Assembly: GCA_019925095.2 (NCBI GenBank)
Contig: CM034394.1
Location: 24,290,272 to 24,354,271, forward strand
Length of the DNA: 64,000 nucleotides
Direction of reading: 5' to 3'
Source: Dendrolimus kikuchii
Taxonomy: Eukaryota > Arthropoda > Insecta > Lepidoptera > Lasiocampidae
The position numbers and the translations under genes were made by a program. Numbering within the stretch: position 1 is the stretch's first letter; every line of letters begins with the position of its first letter. The notes beneath the pieces were generated by a model, which saw only the letters and a program-made list of their open reading frames with translations, made no database searches and was not told the origin of the DNA. Shown piece by piece: positions 54,841 through 64,000 of this stretch.

Positions 54841-55403
54841 AAAAAAAATTCCATAACGCCATCTTGGGAAGGTATAACTAATTAACCATGAGAGCAACAC
54901 ATTAAAATTGTCGCTGTCATTGTTGTTGTCATGATGATGATGAGGTACTTTGAATTAAAAATTAAGGGTGATATTTCTAAAGATTAGAACATGCCCTCTT
55001 CATGACATATACATCCCTTTTTAACCCAAGCGAAACCGCGGGCAAAAGCTAGCTTGATATATTTTTCGGTGTGCATGATATTATCTTTTCAATATTTTAA
55101 AACCAAATGACCCAAATCTCGTATAAAGCGTTCAAGATATTGAAAATAGAATATTTCATAAAATATAAAACGTTGATGGAGTGTACCTACAGACATTTTC
55201 GTAGCTGGCACTGTGAAGCGGCAATTTGCAAAATCTCAAATCGCAGCGGGGAATATTGAAATGTATCGGGATTTCGCATTCTGATATGTTTCAATAATGG
55301 CTATTTTGAAGAATTTTGATACTATCTATATATATAAATAGTATAGTTTCCGTGAGATACGAAGCTGAAATTAGTTCGAGCGAAGTTAATTTGATATAGA
55401 TAT
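54841..55403. other. Helitron scrap and unassigned sequence
   Basis: 55,018-55,052 (AAGCGAAACCGCGGGCAAAAG then CTAG) looks like a Helitron 3' end. The remainder is AT-rich and unassigned. Confidence 0.3.
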
Positions 55404-55575
55404 ACATACATACATAACTTCACGCCAGTTCCCTTGCGGGGTAGGCACGAACAACAGAGCGCCATTTAGGCCAGGGCATTCATAACTCTTGTCATGCACA
55501 CTCGTCTGTTCTTAAGGCTCCTGACATCACCCTCCGCTAGTACACGATCAATTTGATCATGTACTAGCGGAAGGT
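55404..55575 (-). pseudogene. LINE-A 3' fragment with deletion and hairpin-templated insert
   Basis: (TATG)n at 55,404, then the family sequence with about 50 bp lost at GGCC|AGGGCATTC. At GATCATG it gains TACTAGCG before GAAGGTG, creating a near-perfect palindrome with CCGCTAGTACACGATCAA. The homology ends there. Confidence 0.75.
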
Positions 55576-55618
55576 GCCAATAATAATAATAATTATTATT
55601 ATATAGATATAGATATAT

Positions 55619-55862
55619 AATAATAATAATAATCGGCAGACAAACACACACATTGTATATCCCCAAATTAAGCAAGTTACGCTTGTGTTAAGGGTAATAT
55701 ACAACGGAGTACTCTGGGGCCAATCCCAGACACCCAGACCATAGTAAATAACGGAGAAAATACGTTTCCGAAATTTACTATACCAGGAATCGAACCCGGA
55801 ACCTCTGCGTTGCAGTGAGGTACGCCGGCAAAGGCTTAGCCCGCTCAACCACAGAGGCCATC
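55619..55862 (-). mobile_element. SINE-D, full length
   Basis: (AAT)n then CGGCAGACAAACACACAC to CTCAACCACAGAGGCCATC. Between it and LINE-A lies an (AAT)n(ATT)n inverted stretch (55,577-55,618). Confidence 0.8.
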
Positions 55863-56640
55863 GCTCTTTTATTAATTTAATTAACATGCTCTAGTTATAA
55901 TTAACACGAAATCCAAGGGGCGCGGGCCTGAATCCTGGCTGGAAAGCATTCACGACAGTTTAAACCTTGCGTGCTATTTTTACAATTAACACGTGCTAAA
56001 AGTGGAGGAATGATCATCGATGAAACCTGCACCGATTACCGATGTGTCAAACTCACCTATCCACCTGGGACAAGTGTGGCCGATATACTGACCGTTCCTT
56101 TATAAATGGGAGTTTCGAACGCAGCAGTGACACGTTTATGGGCTGATTTATTTTTTATTTCAGACTAAGTATACAAATCATGCCAAGCCACATCTCGAAA
56201 TCAATATTTTAATTAATCTATATCACAGTTATTTAAATTAATTCATTTAAGAGCCGATTTGTGCATCAGATAAAGTTATCAGTTGAATAAATTACAACGT
56301 GACTAATTTCAAAAGTGAAACCTTCATATATTTTATTCATGCAATTGTTGTTCTTAATTTTCCCATATTGTTTTTTATTCTGTAGAATAACTCTTATCAG
56401 GTGATTGAAAAAACCAGCCCTTAATAAAATAATGTTTAAGAAGATCGTCAAACCAGCACACAGACTAAAGTCCTTTTAAGAGGTGTGAAAATAATTAACG
56501 CCGCGACATAAATCGGGGTAGACAGAATTATAACGTGTTAATTTGCCGACATGACAAACCGTGCCAGGCCTACAAGTCAACGTTTGTCGAGAATTATGGA
56601 GAACAGCAAACGTAAATGCAGACAGACAGTTTTATTCCTT
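55863..56640. other. Unassigned sequence
   Basis: AAATCCAAGGGGCGCGGGCC at 55,910 is a small GC patch. No gene recognised. Confidence 0.3.
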
Positions 56641-56642
56641 AA

Positions 56643-56840
56643 CTAGTTGTGGCCGCGACTACTTCCATGAGGATTTTTTTTTTCGCAGAACCCTAATAAA
56701 AGTAGCTTAATTTACTCCTTATAACATCAGCTAACTGCCAATGAAAGTCCCGTCAAAATTAATCCAGCCCTTTCAGAGATAAGCTAGAACATTCAGACAG
56801 ACAACAACTTAAAAAAATGATTTTTTAATATAATTTGCAT
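56643..56840 (-). mobile_element. Helitron-like element
   Basis: CTAG at 56,643-56,646 after host A, with GTGGCCGCGACTACTTCC. The body has CCGTCAAAATTAATCCAGCC and GAACATTCAGACAGACAAC, and ends in AT-rich TATATATATA. Confidence 0.5.
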
Positions 56841-56874
56841 ATATATATACTTGACATGATATATTGTAAGTATT

Positions 56875-57524
56875 AGGGATGGACCGAATATGAATTTCGG
56901 CCGAACATCCGGTTAAAACAAAAAATTCGGCTGAACTTCAGTTTTATTTCGTCACGCTTTCTCTAGAGCAACACGTCGTGACTTCATAACGCCGTAAATT
57001 TTAAGTACGAGTAGGTAGATAAAAGAATAAATTTTTAGACCTTTGATTAAAAAAAATCACCATTTCATAATTCTAAATTCATAATGTTTAATTCGTAAAA
57101 AGTGATTTCAATTAAAATTAAAGTTGTAATTACTGATGTCCCTTGGACGTGTTTTTTTTAAAATTCAAGTTACGCATTATAATTAAGCAGTTGCATTACT
57201 TACTGATGTTTCTTAGAGGAATAATAAGTTTTGTTTTAAGTTGATGTCTATTTAATTATGAAAAGACTCAATCAAGAAATTATTTTATTTATTTTTTATC
57301 ACATTGCACGTTAAGGTTCCTAACTAAAATAAACCATGAGTATATAGATGCTAATTTTTATATTACAATTATGATATATGATTTCTATTAACTTCAGTCA
57401 AAATAGTGCAAGTAGGTATTTTACTTACAGCGAATGTTCGGCATTTAAACCGAATTTCGGCCGAATGCCGAAGTTCGGCTCAAGCTGGCGAAATTCGGGC
57501 AAGCCGAATTTCGGCCCATCCCTA
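56875..57524. mobile_element. hAT-like non-autonomous element, complete, 650 bp
   Basis: Inverted ends TAGGGATGGaCCGAA and TTCGGcCCATCCCTA (14 of 15) are flanked by a perfect 8-bp target duplication GTAAGTAT (56,867-56,874; 57,525-57,532). Subterminal TTTCGGCCGAA motifs occur at both ends. The interior is AT-rich without a transposase, so it would move only with a hAT transposase supplied in trans. Confidence 0.85.
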
Positions 57525-57532
57525 GTAAGTAT

Positions 57533-57835
57533 AATATATATATATATTATATTTGTTAGAACAGGCACTAACTTAATCGACAATTTATTATCTACTAAAC
57601 TGGTTTTTTTTTCTTCAAATAATTATAAAAACTAAACTTGTCAGTTTCGCGAGTTGACTAAGTACTTAACTAAATATTAGAAATGTAAATCGGGCTCAAA
57701 CGATGATAACGACTTAACTCGCCAGTTTCGCAAGTTGACTAATTACTGAATTTTTGTAAATTTTTGTAAATAGGTTTCAAGAAGCTGGATAGGCCAGTGA
57801 AATTACCAAAAATATGTTAATTTCCTTCATATTTT
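57533..57835. other. Short dispersed repeat, otherwise unassigned
   Basis: GTCAGTTTCGCGAGTTGAC (57,640) and GCCAGTTTCGCAAGTTGAC (57,722) are a local direct repeat of about 80-bp period. Confidence 0.4.
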
Positions 57836-58147
57836 TATTTTTTTACTGTTGGAGTACAGCACACAGGCTGACGACCTAACTGCGATGGAAAATGTATACC
57901 ATCGCCTATAAACATTTGCAACACTAAAAGTGCTACCAATGTGCTGCCGGACTAGTAGATGCGACTGGAACTTGGCCACTAATGACGGAGCACAACTCAA
58001 GGTTGTTATGGCGGCATACTTTAGACCAGGGGTGGTAGCCACCAGACGGGCAAATACCCTACCACCTGGCTGTGGGTTGTTTTGTCGCCTTTTACGAAAT
58101 ACCGCCTGGCTGCAGGATTTTGTATTCTTTCTCCGTTCCTGCACGGA
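57836..58147 (-). mobile_element. Rep-B, full length, diverged subtype
   Basis: TTTTTACTGTTGGAGTACAG to GTTCCTGCACGGATG. Shares TGCTGCCGGACTAGTAGATG-type sequence with 33,366-33,523, defining a second Rep-B subtype. Confidence 0.8.
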
Positions 58148-58955
58148 TGAAATTAATCAAAGACAATCAAAATTACCTAGGATTTGATAAAAGCAAATAA
58201 TTCCATTCAAACTCTACTCATACAAACGTACAGGTTTTCTATTGTGTATGTAATAGGCTAAAAAGTTTTTAAATATATGCTTTTGAGATCCTGGATATCA
58301 TGTAGCAGCAGAGTGTTAGCCAAGACAAGTAAAACGAGCCCAAACACGACGGGTCTATCTTGTTTAGTACAGGAGTTCCTATGGCCACCTTCCGACTCCA
58401 TCATCAGATCAGCTCCATGATGCCATATTATTGCATTGTCACGCGATATACATATGCGTGCAAAATTTCAGCGCAATCGTAAACCGGGAAGTTGGTCAAA
58501 TTTAACTTGCAAGATTCCACCCGAACTTACATACATAGGTACATCCATTGCAAGTTAAATAAAAGCTTGTAAAAATTAAATCACCACCAAATTACCATAT
58601 AAATAGAAAATGTCAAAAACGTATGATAGTTTTTAGTCAAATAAATAAACCTATTATAAAACGGTCTCAGTAAAAACTATACGACAAAAAAGCGTGTAGT
58701 TATTTGTCGCGCGGCAGTTATGCCGTATTGTTGTGCTTTTTCTATTGTTGTGCTATATGACAATAGGATTGTGGGGTCATAGAGGATATTATGAGACGCG
58801 TGTCCCTCTTGGCAGGAAACTGGAGGCAGAATACAATTTGCATCACAATTTGTTAGAGAAATGAGGATGTCCGAAGTCTTTAAAAGGCTTTTTTCTTAGT
58901 ATTTTGTTATGTTGTATCTATTCATAGAGGTTTTTGACCTTACAGCAGGTTATAG
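58148..58955. other. Unassigned sequence
   Basis: 58,380-58,560 contains GACTCCATCATCAGATCAGC and ACTTGCAAGATTCCACCCG, resembling a dispersed repeat, not assigned. No gene. Confidence 0.3.
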
Positions 58956-58959
58956 TCTA

Positions 58960-59135
58960 AAGTATTGTAAACTAGCACATACATTATAGCGTAAGACTAA
59001 CATCATGATTCCTAAGTGAATTTTTAAATATGGCAAAAGATTTAGCTTTTCTGACGTCAGTGGGCAAAGAGTTCCAAAGTAAGAGAGCCTGCATGGCGAA
59101 GGAGTTGGAATAAAATGTTGAAGAGTGTGCAGGTG
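58960..59135 (-). pseudogene. LINE C-terminal fragment
   Basis: Minus strand reads FYSNSFAMQALLLWNSLPTD then VRKAKSFAIFKNSL. SF..QAL.LWNSLP.DVR is the same tail motif as LINE-C (47,710-47,904) but a distinct lineage. Confidence 0.6.
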
Positions 59136-59239
59136 CCATTAACAGGATAATAAGGTTATTAAGATATTATTTATTACTTGCAATACGCCACAAATGCGCT
59201 AAATAATATAAGATTAATATTTTAAGTAATAAAACATAC

Positions 59240-59345
59240 TTTTTGGCAATAACAATATTTAATAAATTACCTACTAATATTAGCGAGCTACCGCTTAAAC
59301 GGTTCCAAACCCTATATGACTACTTTTTTACTTGATAGATTATAC
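59240..59345 (+). pseudogene. LINE C-terminal fragment
   Basis: Plus strand reads FNKLPTNISELPLKRFQTLY then DYFFT and stop. FNKLP..I..LPLKRF is the terminus of another insect LINE. It faces away from 58,960-59,135. Confidence 0.5.
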
Positions 59346-59587
59346 TATAGCGTAAACGAATATATTAATGATAATACAATAAAATAAGATAATGACATTA
59401 AAATTTTTGAATTTACAACTAACTTAACATGTTTTAAATAATTTTAACATTTCTTTTTTATTTATTTGAAATGTATATTTATTCAAATTAATTTGGAAAC
59501 ATTAGTCTAGGGTTTTATAGCTTCAAGAAATTTTGTGAATGTAAGTATTTGCACGTCATGTAAATGACAAAACATACTGGAAACTAT

Positions 59588-59822
59588 AATAATCGGCAGA
59601 CAAACACACACATTGTATATCCCCAAATTAAACAAGTTACGCTTGTGTTATGGGTAACATACAACGGACTACTTTGGGGCCGATCCCAGACACCCAGACC
59701 ATAGTAAATAACGGAGAAAATACGTTTCCGAAATTTACTATACCAGGAATCGAACCCGGAACCTCTTCGTTGCAGTGAGGTACGCCGGCAAAGGCTTAGC
59801 CCGCTCAACCACAGAGGTCGTC
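59588..59822 (-). mobile_element. SINE-D, full length
   Basis: ATAATCGGCAGACAAACAC to CCGCTCAACCACAGAGGTCG. Box B GGTTCCGGGTTCGATTCC is well kept. It shares 5' flank with 61,033-61,262. Confidence 0.85.
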
Positions 59823-59917
59823 TATATATAATAAATTGGTAATGTAAATAAACTATATATTATATAATACCTATTCATGTACCTATGTTTTTTGCAAATA
59901 AAGATTGATTGATTTAG

Positions 59918-59952
59918 AATGTAGGGCTTAGGAACTTCATAAGCCCTACATT
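59918..59952. repeat. Perfect 13-bp hairpin
   Basis: AATGTAGGGCTTA (59,918-59,930) and TAAGCCCTACATT (59,940-59,952) around a 9-nt loop. Confidence 0.9.
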
Positions 59953-60078
59953 ATATTTTGGACTGGCCGATAATCGAAGACAATGCATAATGACAAATTT
60001 AAAATCAATTAATGATTAATTAATAGTGATATTTTAATAAAATACATAAATAATTGATACACACAAATTGGTATATAT

Positions 60079-60561
60079 TGTTACGACCTAGACGCCGAAA
60101 AATTCACACCTGCATATCTGTAAAAACACATTTTATTACTTTTCGGAATTTGGATTTCTTTTGTTTACTTTATGATTTAAAAAACAGCCCATTGTGTATT
60201 GTAATCTTTTACGGCCTAGTGTTATATTGTGATCACTGCCAGGTGTCTCGGATTTAAAAGTACAAACTGATTCGAGGAAATTTGGTCACGCGGCCGGGCA
60301 GACATAATGCATCTGTGCAGTATAAAGCAATGCCCCAATTGAGAGATCAGGCAGTCTAGCTATAGCCACGAGCGAAGCAAGACGTGTGTACTACATTCGG
60401 TAATCTATTTAGTGACGGACTTTGCGCTTTTTATGGAATTATGATCTTCTAAATTACGTTTGGACTTGTTGCGTTATATTTGTACCAGTGTAAGTGTAAG
60501 TTCTAATAAACTCTATAATAATTCCAACGGTATTTTAATTCGAGTCCTACAACTCGTAACA
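60079..60561 (+). mobile_element. LTR-E solo LTR (483 bp)
   Basis: TGTTACGACC to AACTCGTAACA with ATAT at 60,075-60,078 and 60,562-60,565. Several internal deletions make it the shortest copy. No internal region. Confidence 0.8.
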
Positions 60562-61032
60562 ATATTGTATAGTTAATCACCAAAGATAATAAATATTGTT
60601 CAATAATACTTATATAATTGAATAAATAGGAATCGTTAAGATCTTGCTTGCTTGCACACTAATAAAACTATGATTAGATGTACCTGAACGATATATTTTT
60701 AAGAAGAACTTAAGAAGAAGAAGAAGAAGGAAGAAAAAATATTTATTTAGGACAAGATACAAAAAGTCTTATATGATAATATATGTAACAATTAATTGTG
60801 ATGTCCTAAAAAGGCTCTTGCTCAGCATATTGCTAGTTTCACAACCAGCGCTGATCTTCCGCAAGTACCTGTAAGTGATGCCACGGCTTAGCTCCACAAA
60901 GCAAATTAAAACGATAAACATTCGTTATAAAATTATGCAAAATAAATTACTAATTTATATGAACACTGTTCTAATTAGAAATAAAAGAAAATAACAAAAA
61001 TAAAACTGGACAGAAATGACGACCAAGACAAA
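60562..61032. other. Unassigned; (GAA)n
   Basis: (AAG)n at 60,704-60,730. Nothing else recognised. Confidence 0.35.
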
Positions 61033-61262
61033 AATAATAATAATAATAATAATTGCATATCCCAAAATTAAGCAAGTTACGCTTGTGTTATGAGTAATAT
61101 ACAACGGACTACTCTGGGGCCGATCCCAGACACCCAGACCATAGTAAATAACGGAGAAAATACGTTTCCGAAATTTACTATACCAGGAATCGAACCCGGA
61201 ACCTCTGCGTTGCAGTGAGGTACGCCGGCAAAGCCTTAGCCCGCTCAACCACAGAGGTCGTC
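61033..61262 (-). mobile_element. SINE-D, 3' end variant
   Basis: (AAT)n, then TGCATATCCCAAAATTAAGC; it lacks the CGGCAGACAAACACAC block. Head and boxes as in 59,588-59,822. Confidence 0.8.
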
Positions 61263-61740
61263 TATATATAATAAATTGGTAATGGTTTGTCATATCAAGA
61301 ATAAATATTTCATTTCAAATCTTAGTCTTCTTCTTTAATATCTTGACTTGCAGAGATTTACGTTCTTTCTCGATCTACTACAACTCATCACTAACATTTT
61401 TTACATTCCCCTTATGATATTAATTTGGTTCATAATTACATCCGGTAACCATACCGTAATATAATATAATAAGTCGCTCCAACAAAATAGAATTAAAATA
61501 AAATTTCTTAAATATATATCATCCTTCTTTACAGCTAGTAGACATTAATAAAACATAATTAATAGGTTGTTTTTAACTTAACATCACAAGAAGCATTTTT
61601 CACTTCAACTAAATTTAGATCGCGCGCATTTATTTAGGGAATGCTGTTCAAAAGCAAAAGCTATTAAGGAATAGTAATAAATATACTGTTAAGAAGCGGA
61701 TGTCTAAAAATATAATATTACAAATCTGATTGCATGAATG
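61263..61740. other. Unassigned sequence
   Basis: AT-rich with no recognised element beyond the shared SINE flank at 61,263-61,281. Confidence 0.3.
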
Positions 61741-62130
61741 AATGAATATGCTTTATTGTGATTTAAAAGATACATGATGATGATGAAAGAGTGACTAAAC
61801 GGATATACAATGCAAAAGTGGATGGATGCAGAAGTCTTGGAAGGCCACGACACACTTTCCATGATCAAATTGATCGTGTACTAGCAGAAGGTGATGTCAG
61901 GAGCGTTAAGAACAGACAAGCGTGCATAACAAGAGCTACGAATGTCAAAGAAGCAAGTGAGGTGTCTAAGAATAAGCCTAAATGGCTCTGTTGTTCGTGC
62001 CTACCCCGCAAGGGAACTGGTGTGTGAAGTTATGTATCTATGTATGTAAAAGATACAGTTAACAGAAATAAAATTTTACAATACAATAGGCGGTCTTATC
62101 GCTATTAGCGATTCATTCCAGACAATTTTT
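61741..62130 (-). mobile_element. LINE-C 3' end, split by LINE-A
   Basis: (ATGA)n and ATATGCTTTATTGTG at 61,735-61,774, resuming at 62,048 with GAAATAAAATTTTACAATAC and GGCGGTCTTATCGC. Very similar to 5,951-6,490, which is split at the same position. Confidence 0.7.
61775..62047 (+). pseudogene. LINE-A insertion with 10-bp target duplication
   Basis: Codes RIYNAKVDGCRSLGRPRHTF onward. A base loss near 61,985 shifts the end so the terminal VVRAYPARELA is out of frame. Flanked by AAAAGATACA at 61,765-61,774 and 62,048-62,057. The tail is TATGTATCTATGTATG. Confidence 0.85.
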
Positions 62131-62339
62131 TTATTTTATTTTGTTCGGAAAACAAACGGTTTATAACTGAGTAAATACTACTAAATGTCTATAACCATTT
62201 AAATGTTTCCACATGTAGATAACTATAATGCTTGCTAGTGAATATTTTACGTTTTATAAATTAAATTAGGAAGAAGAAATTAAAAAAGAAAAAAGAAATA
62301 TTTTAAAACTGACCTATTACATGAAACTTGTTAATTTTC

Positions 62340-62580
62340 AGACCAATGCTTTACCAGGGCCGTCTTAAGATTCTGTGGATTACTAATAAATAAATCTATA
62401 TCATGTGTAACAGCTAAAAGATTATAGTTATTTGACACATGATTAAAATAAGAATTTGCCCTATAATTACTACATATCCGAGGAACAAACAATTGTATTG
62501 GATTTCGGAATCGTCTTGTTGGCACTTTTAAACATATTTTAGATAATAAATAAGGCGAGTCTATTTTAGACTGTGCTACC
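62340..62580 (-). pseudogene. LINE C-terminal fragment
   Basis: Minus strand reads SPYLLSKICLKVPTRRFRNP, IQLFVPRICSNYRANSYFNH and HDIDLFISNPQNLKTALVKH. LLS...+VP.R..RN...+.VP+..+NY..NS is a conserved insect LINE tail. The frame starts in neighbouring DNA. Confidence 0.55.
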
Positions 62581-62806
62581 ACCCTGGTCTAAAGTATGTC
62601 GCCATAACAACTTTGATTTGTGTTCCGTCATATACATACATAACTTCACGCCAGTTCCCTTGCGGGGTAGGCAGGTTCCAGTCTCCCTCAAGAGAGCAGC
62701 AGCGGATTTGTAGTACCTTTGGTGTTGCAAATGTCTATAGGCGATGGTAACCGCTTTCCATCAAGTGGGCCGTCTGCCTGTCTGCTGATCTCCTGCAATA
62801 AAAAAA
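62578..62806 (+). mobile_element. Rep-B containing a 43-bp LINE-A tip
   Basis: GTCTAAAGTATGTCGCCATA to TGTGTTCCGTCA, then 62,630-62,673 is the reverse of the LINE-A 3' tip (ACATACATAACTTCACGCC ... TGCGGGGTAGGCA), then Rep-B resumes at GGTTCCAGTCTCC and ends CTGATCTCCTGCAATAAAAA. About 14 bp of Rep-B (TTAGTGACC region) is missing at the junction. Confidence 0.75.
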
Positions 62807-63381
62807 AACCTTCTGCGCGCGGGTAATACACAACTTCACGCACACAAGTTTAAAAAAATGCTTCACTTCGTTTGTCGCTTTTGACGTAAGCTCCGTCTAT
62901 TTCTTCTAAGGCCACCAGCAAATTTTCTAATATGAAATTTTGAAATTTTACAAGTGATTTATTGCTATCCAAACATCCCTGCAATGTACTCATAACTTCT
63001 TTCGGCGCCTATAAATTAACGTCCCATGAGATAATAAATAACAACGTGATGTTTTGAATGCAATATCACATTTTCATCGTATACTTCCGCGTATACTATT
63101 ACGTTAAATTAGGCCTTTACACACGGCTTTGCTTACATGCACGATGGTTCCCGAGATACCATGATACCATATGATCCGATATCATCTTTGTCATCAGTGT
63201 CTGAAGTACATACGTATTAAATATGAAGAATAATTACCGATTTTCTTCATTGTTTTAATTTACACTACATAACCTAATTTAAAAATTATTTATTTATTTC
63301 CATAAGAATTTTTTAAGTTAAATTCATTTAATGGTGGGGTATAGAGTTATATGGCGCTTTTATTTAATATAAAAAAAAGAT
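62807..63381. other. Unassigned sequence
   Basis: No gene or element recognised. Confidence 0.3.
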
Positions 63382-63880
63382 TTTTTCAACACACTTGCTC
63401 ATAAAGTGGCTCTATGGTCACCGCAATTAGGCACAGAATGACACCCATTATCAAACTGTGAGTAAAAAACATTATAACTCACTAGTGAGTTATAATGTTA
63501 AAATTTTATTGGTTGAGTTGCTTTGTTCTTAAAAAAGTTTTTATTAAAAAAAAAAGATCGTGTTCTATAGAATAAATAAATTAAAGTTCCTATTGCTTGC
63601 TCATTTCATGCAACTTCTTATTTAAATACATAATTTTAACTCGTACGTGTTTAATAAATAAAACTTTCACTCATATATGACTTTTTTTATCTACTAAATA
63701 AAATGAGTTTTTGTTGTTATTTTATTCACAAGTGTGTTGAAAAACGTCGTATGATACACGTGTGTATTGATGATTACCGTCCGCGGCTCTCTTAAGACCC
63801 TCGCCTACGGCTCGAGTCTCAATGGCGCCTCGGTGGTAATCACCAATGTTACACACTAGTACCATAATGTACTATTAAAA
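63382..63880 (+). repeat. ~500-bp dispersed repeat with nested inverted repeats, copy 2
   Basis: Same order and strand as 45,380-45,893: TTTTTTCAACACACTTG, the CAAGTGTGTTGAAAAACG inverse, the GATTACCG/CGGTAATCAC pair and TACCATAATGTACTATTAA. It lacks about 15 bp near ACATTATAACTCAC. The flanks differ, so this is dispersal of an element. Confidence 0.8.
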
Positions 63881-64000
63881 TATAGGTGGTTATTTCTTTA
63901 TAACCACCCAAAATTCATTTTATATCTCATCTCAAATAATAAATAAAAGTGCCATATATAACTGTACTAACCTCATTTAATAAAAAAAATGTGCAGTTCA

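Noticed and set aside
27958..60561. Full-length LTR retrotransposon or endogenous retrovirus between LTR-E copies
   Set aside because: Each LTR has its own ATAT duplication, and no gag, pol or env coding lies between any two, so they are independent solo LTRs.

Overview
This window is animal nuclear DNA, almost certainly from a moth or butterfly. It is AT-rich and essentially without genes. The evidence for Lepidoptera is the repeat set: Helitron-like elements with 5'-TC and 3'-CTAG ends between a host A and T, a tRNA-derived SINE with an (ATT)n tail, several LINE 3' tails with tetranucleotide ends, and a short LINE-tailed repeat ending CAATAAAA. These are assigned from recall of lepidopteran repeat families. 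I could not run a database search, so the species is not determined.

I find no complete protein-coding gene, no true tRNA or rRNA gene and no CRISPR array. Most recognisable coding sequence is the carboxyl end of non-LTR retrotransposon reverse transcriptases: about two dozen dead, 5'-truncated fragments on both strands. Repeat names used below are local labels. LINE-A is an endonuclease-RT type with a (TATG)n tail (10 pieces). Rep-B is a short element of about 310 bp, 5' TCCGTGCAGG to 3' CAATAAAA (more than 20 pieces). LINE-C has a GAGATCGCTT-type 3' UTR and a tetranucleotide or pentanucleotide tail. SINE-D is the tRNA-derived SINE. LTR-E is a 483-535 bp solo LTR (4 copies). Hel-G is the Helitron-like family.

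Layout: 1-5,140 holds LINE-A copies, a complete Helitron, a Rep-B and a Rep-B/LINE-A chimera. 5,950-6,490 is a LINE-C copy split by a jockey-like LINE end with a 13-bp target duplication. 7,800-13,210 has SINE-D, Rep-B, LINE-A and Helitrons. 13,388-13,420 is the best candidate for a host exon (33 nt). 14,081-14,220 is a cluster of perfect palindromes. 14,345-25,670 mixes LINE ends, Rep-B, Helitrons and a hAT-like element. 27,958-40,616 has three solo LTRs, a 4 x 265 bp tandem array and copy 1 of a segmental duplication. 41,234-51,890 has more LINE ends, the first of two long palindromic repeats, and copy 2 of the duplication with an expanded 20-bp minisatellite. 52,100-63,880 has SINE-D copies, a complete hAT-like element with an 8-bp target duplication, the fourth solo LTR, a LINE-A inside LINE-C, and the second palindromic repeat.

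The window looks like a large intron or intergenic region that has accumulated nested elements. What deserves attention is the record of insertion and rearrangement mechanisms rather than a gene system: target-site choice, template switching, hairpin-templated change and array homogenisation. The only possible host signals are weak: the 33-nt microexon candidate and a possible short first exon near 2,760.
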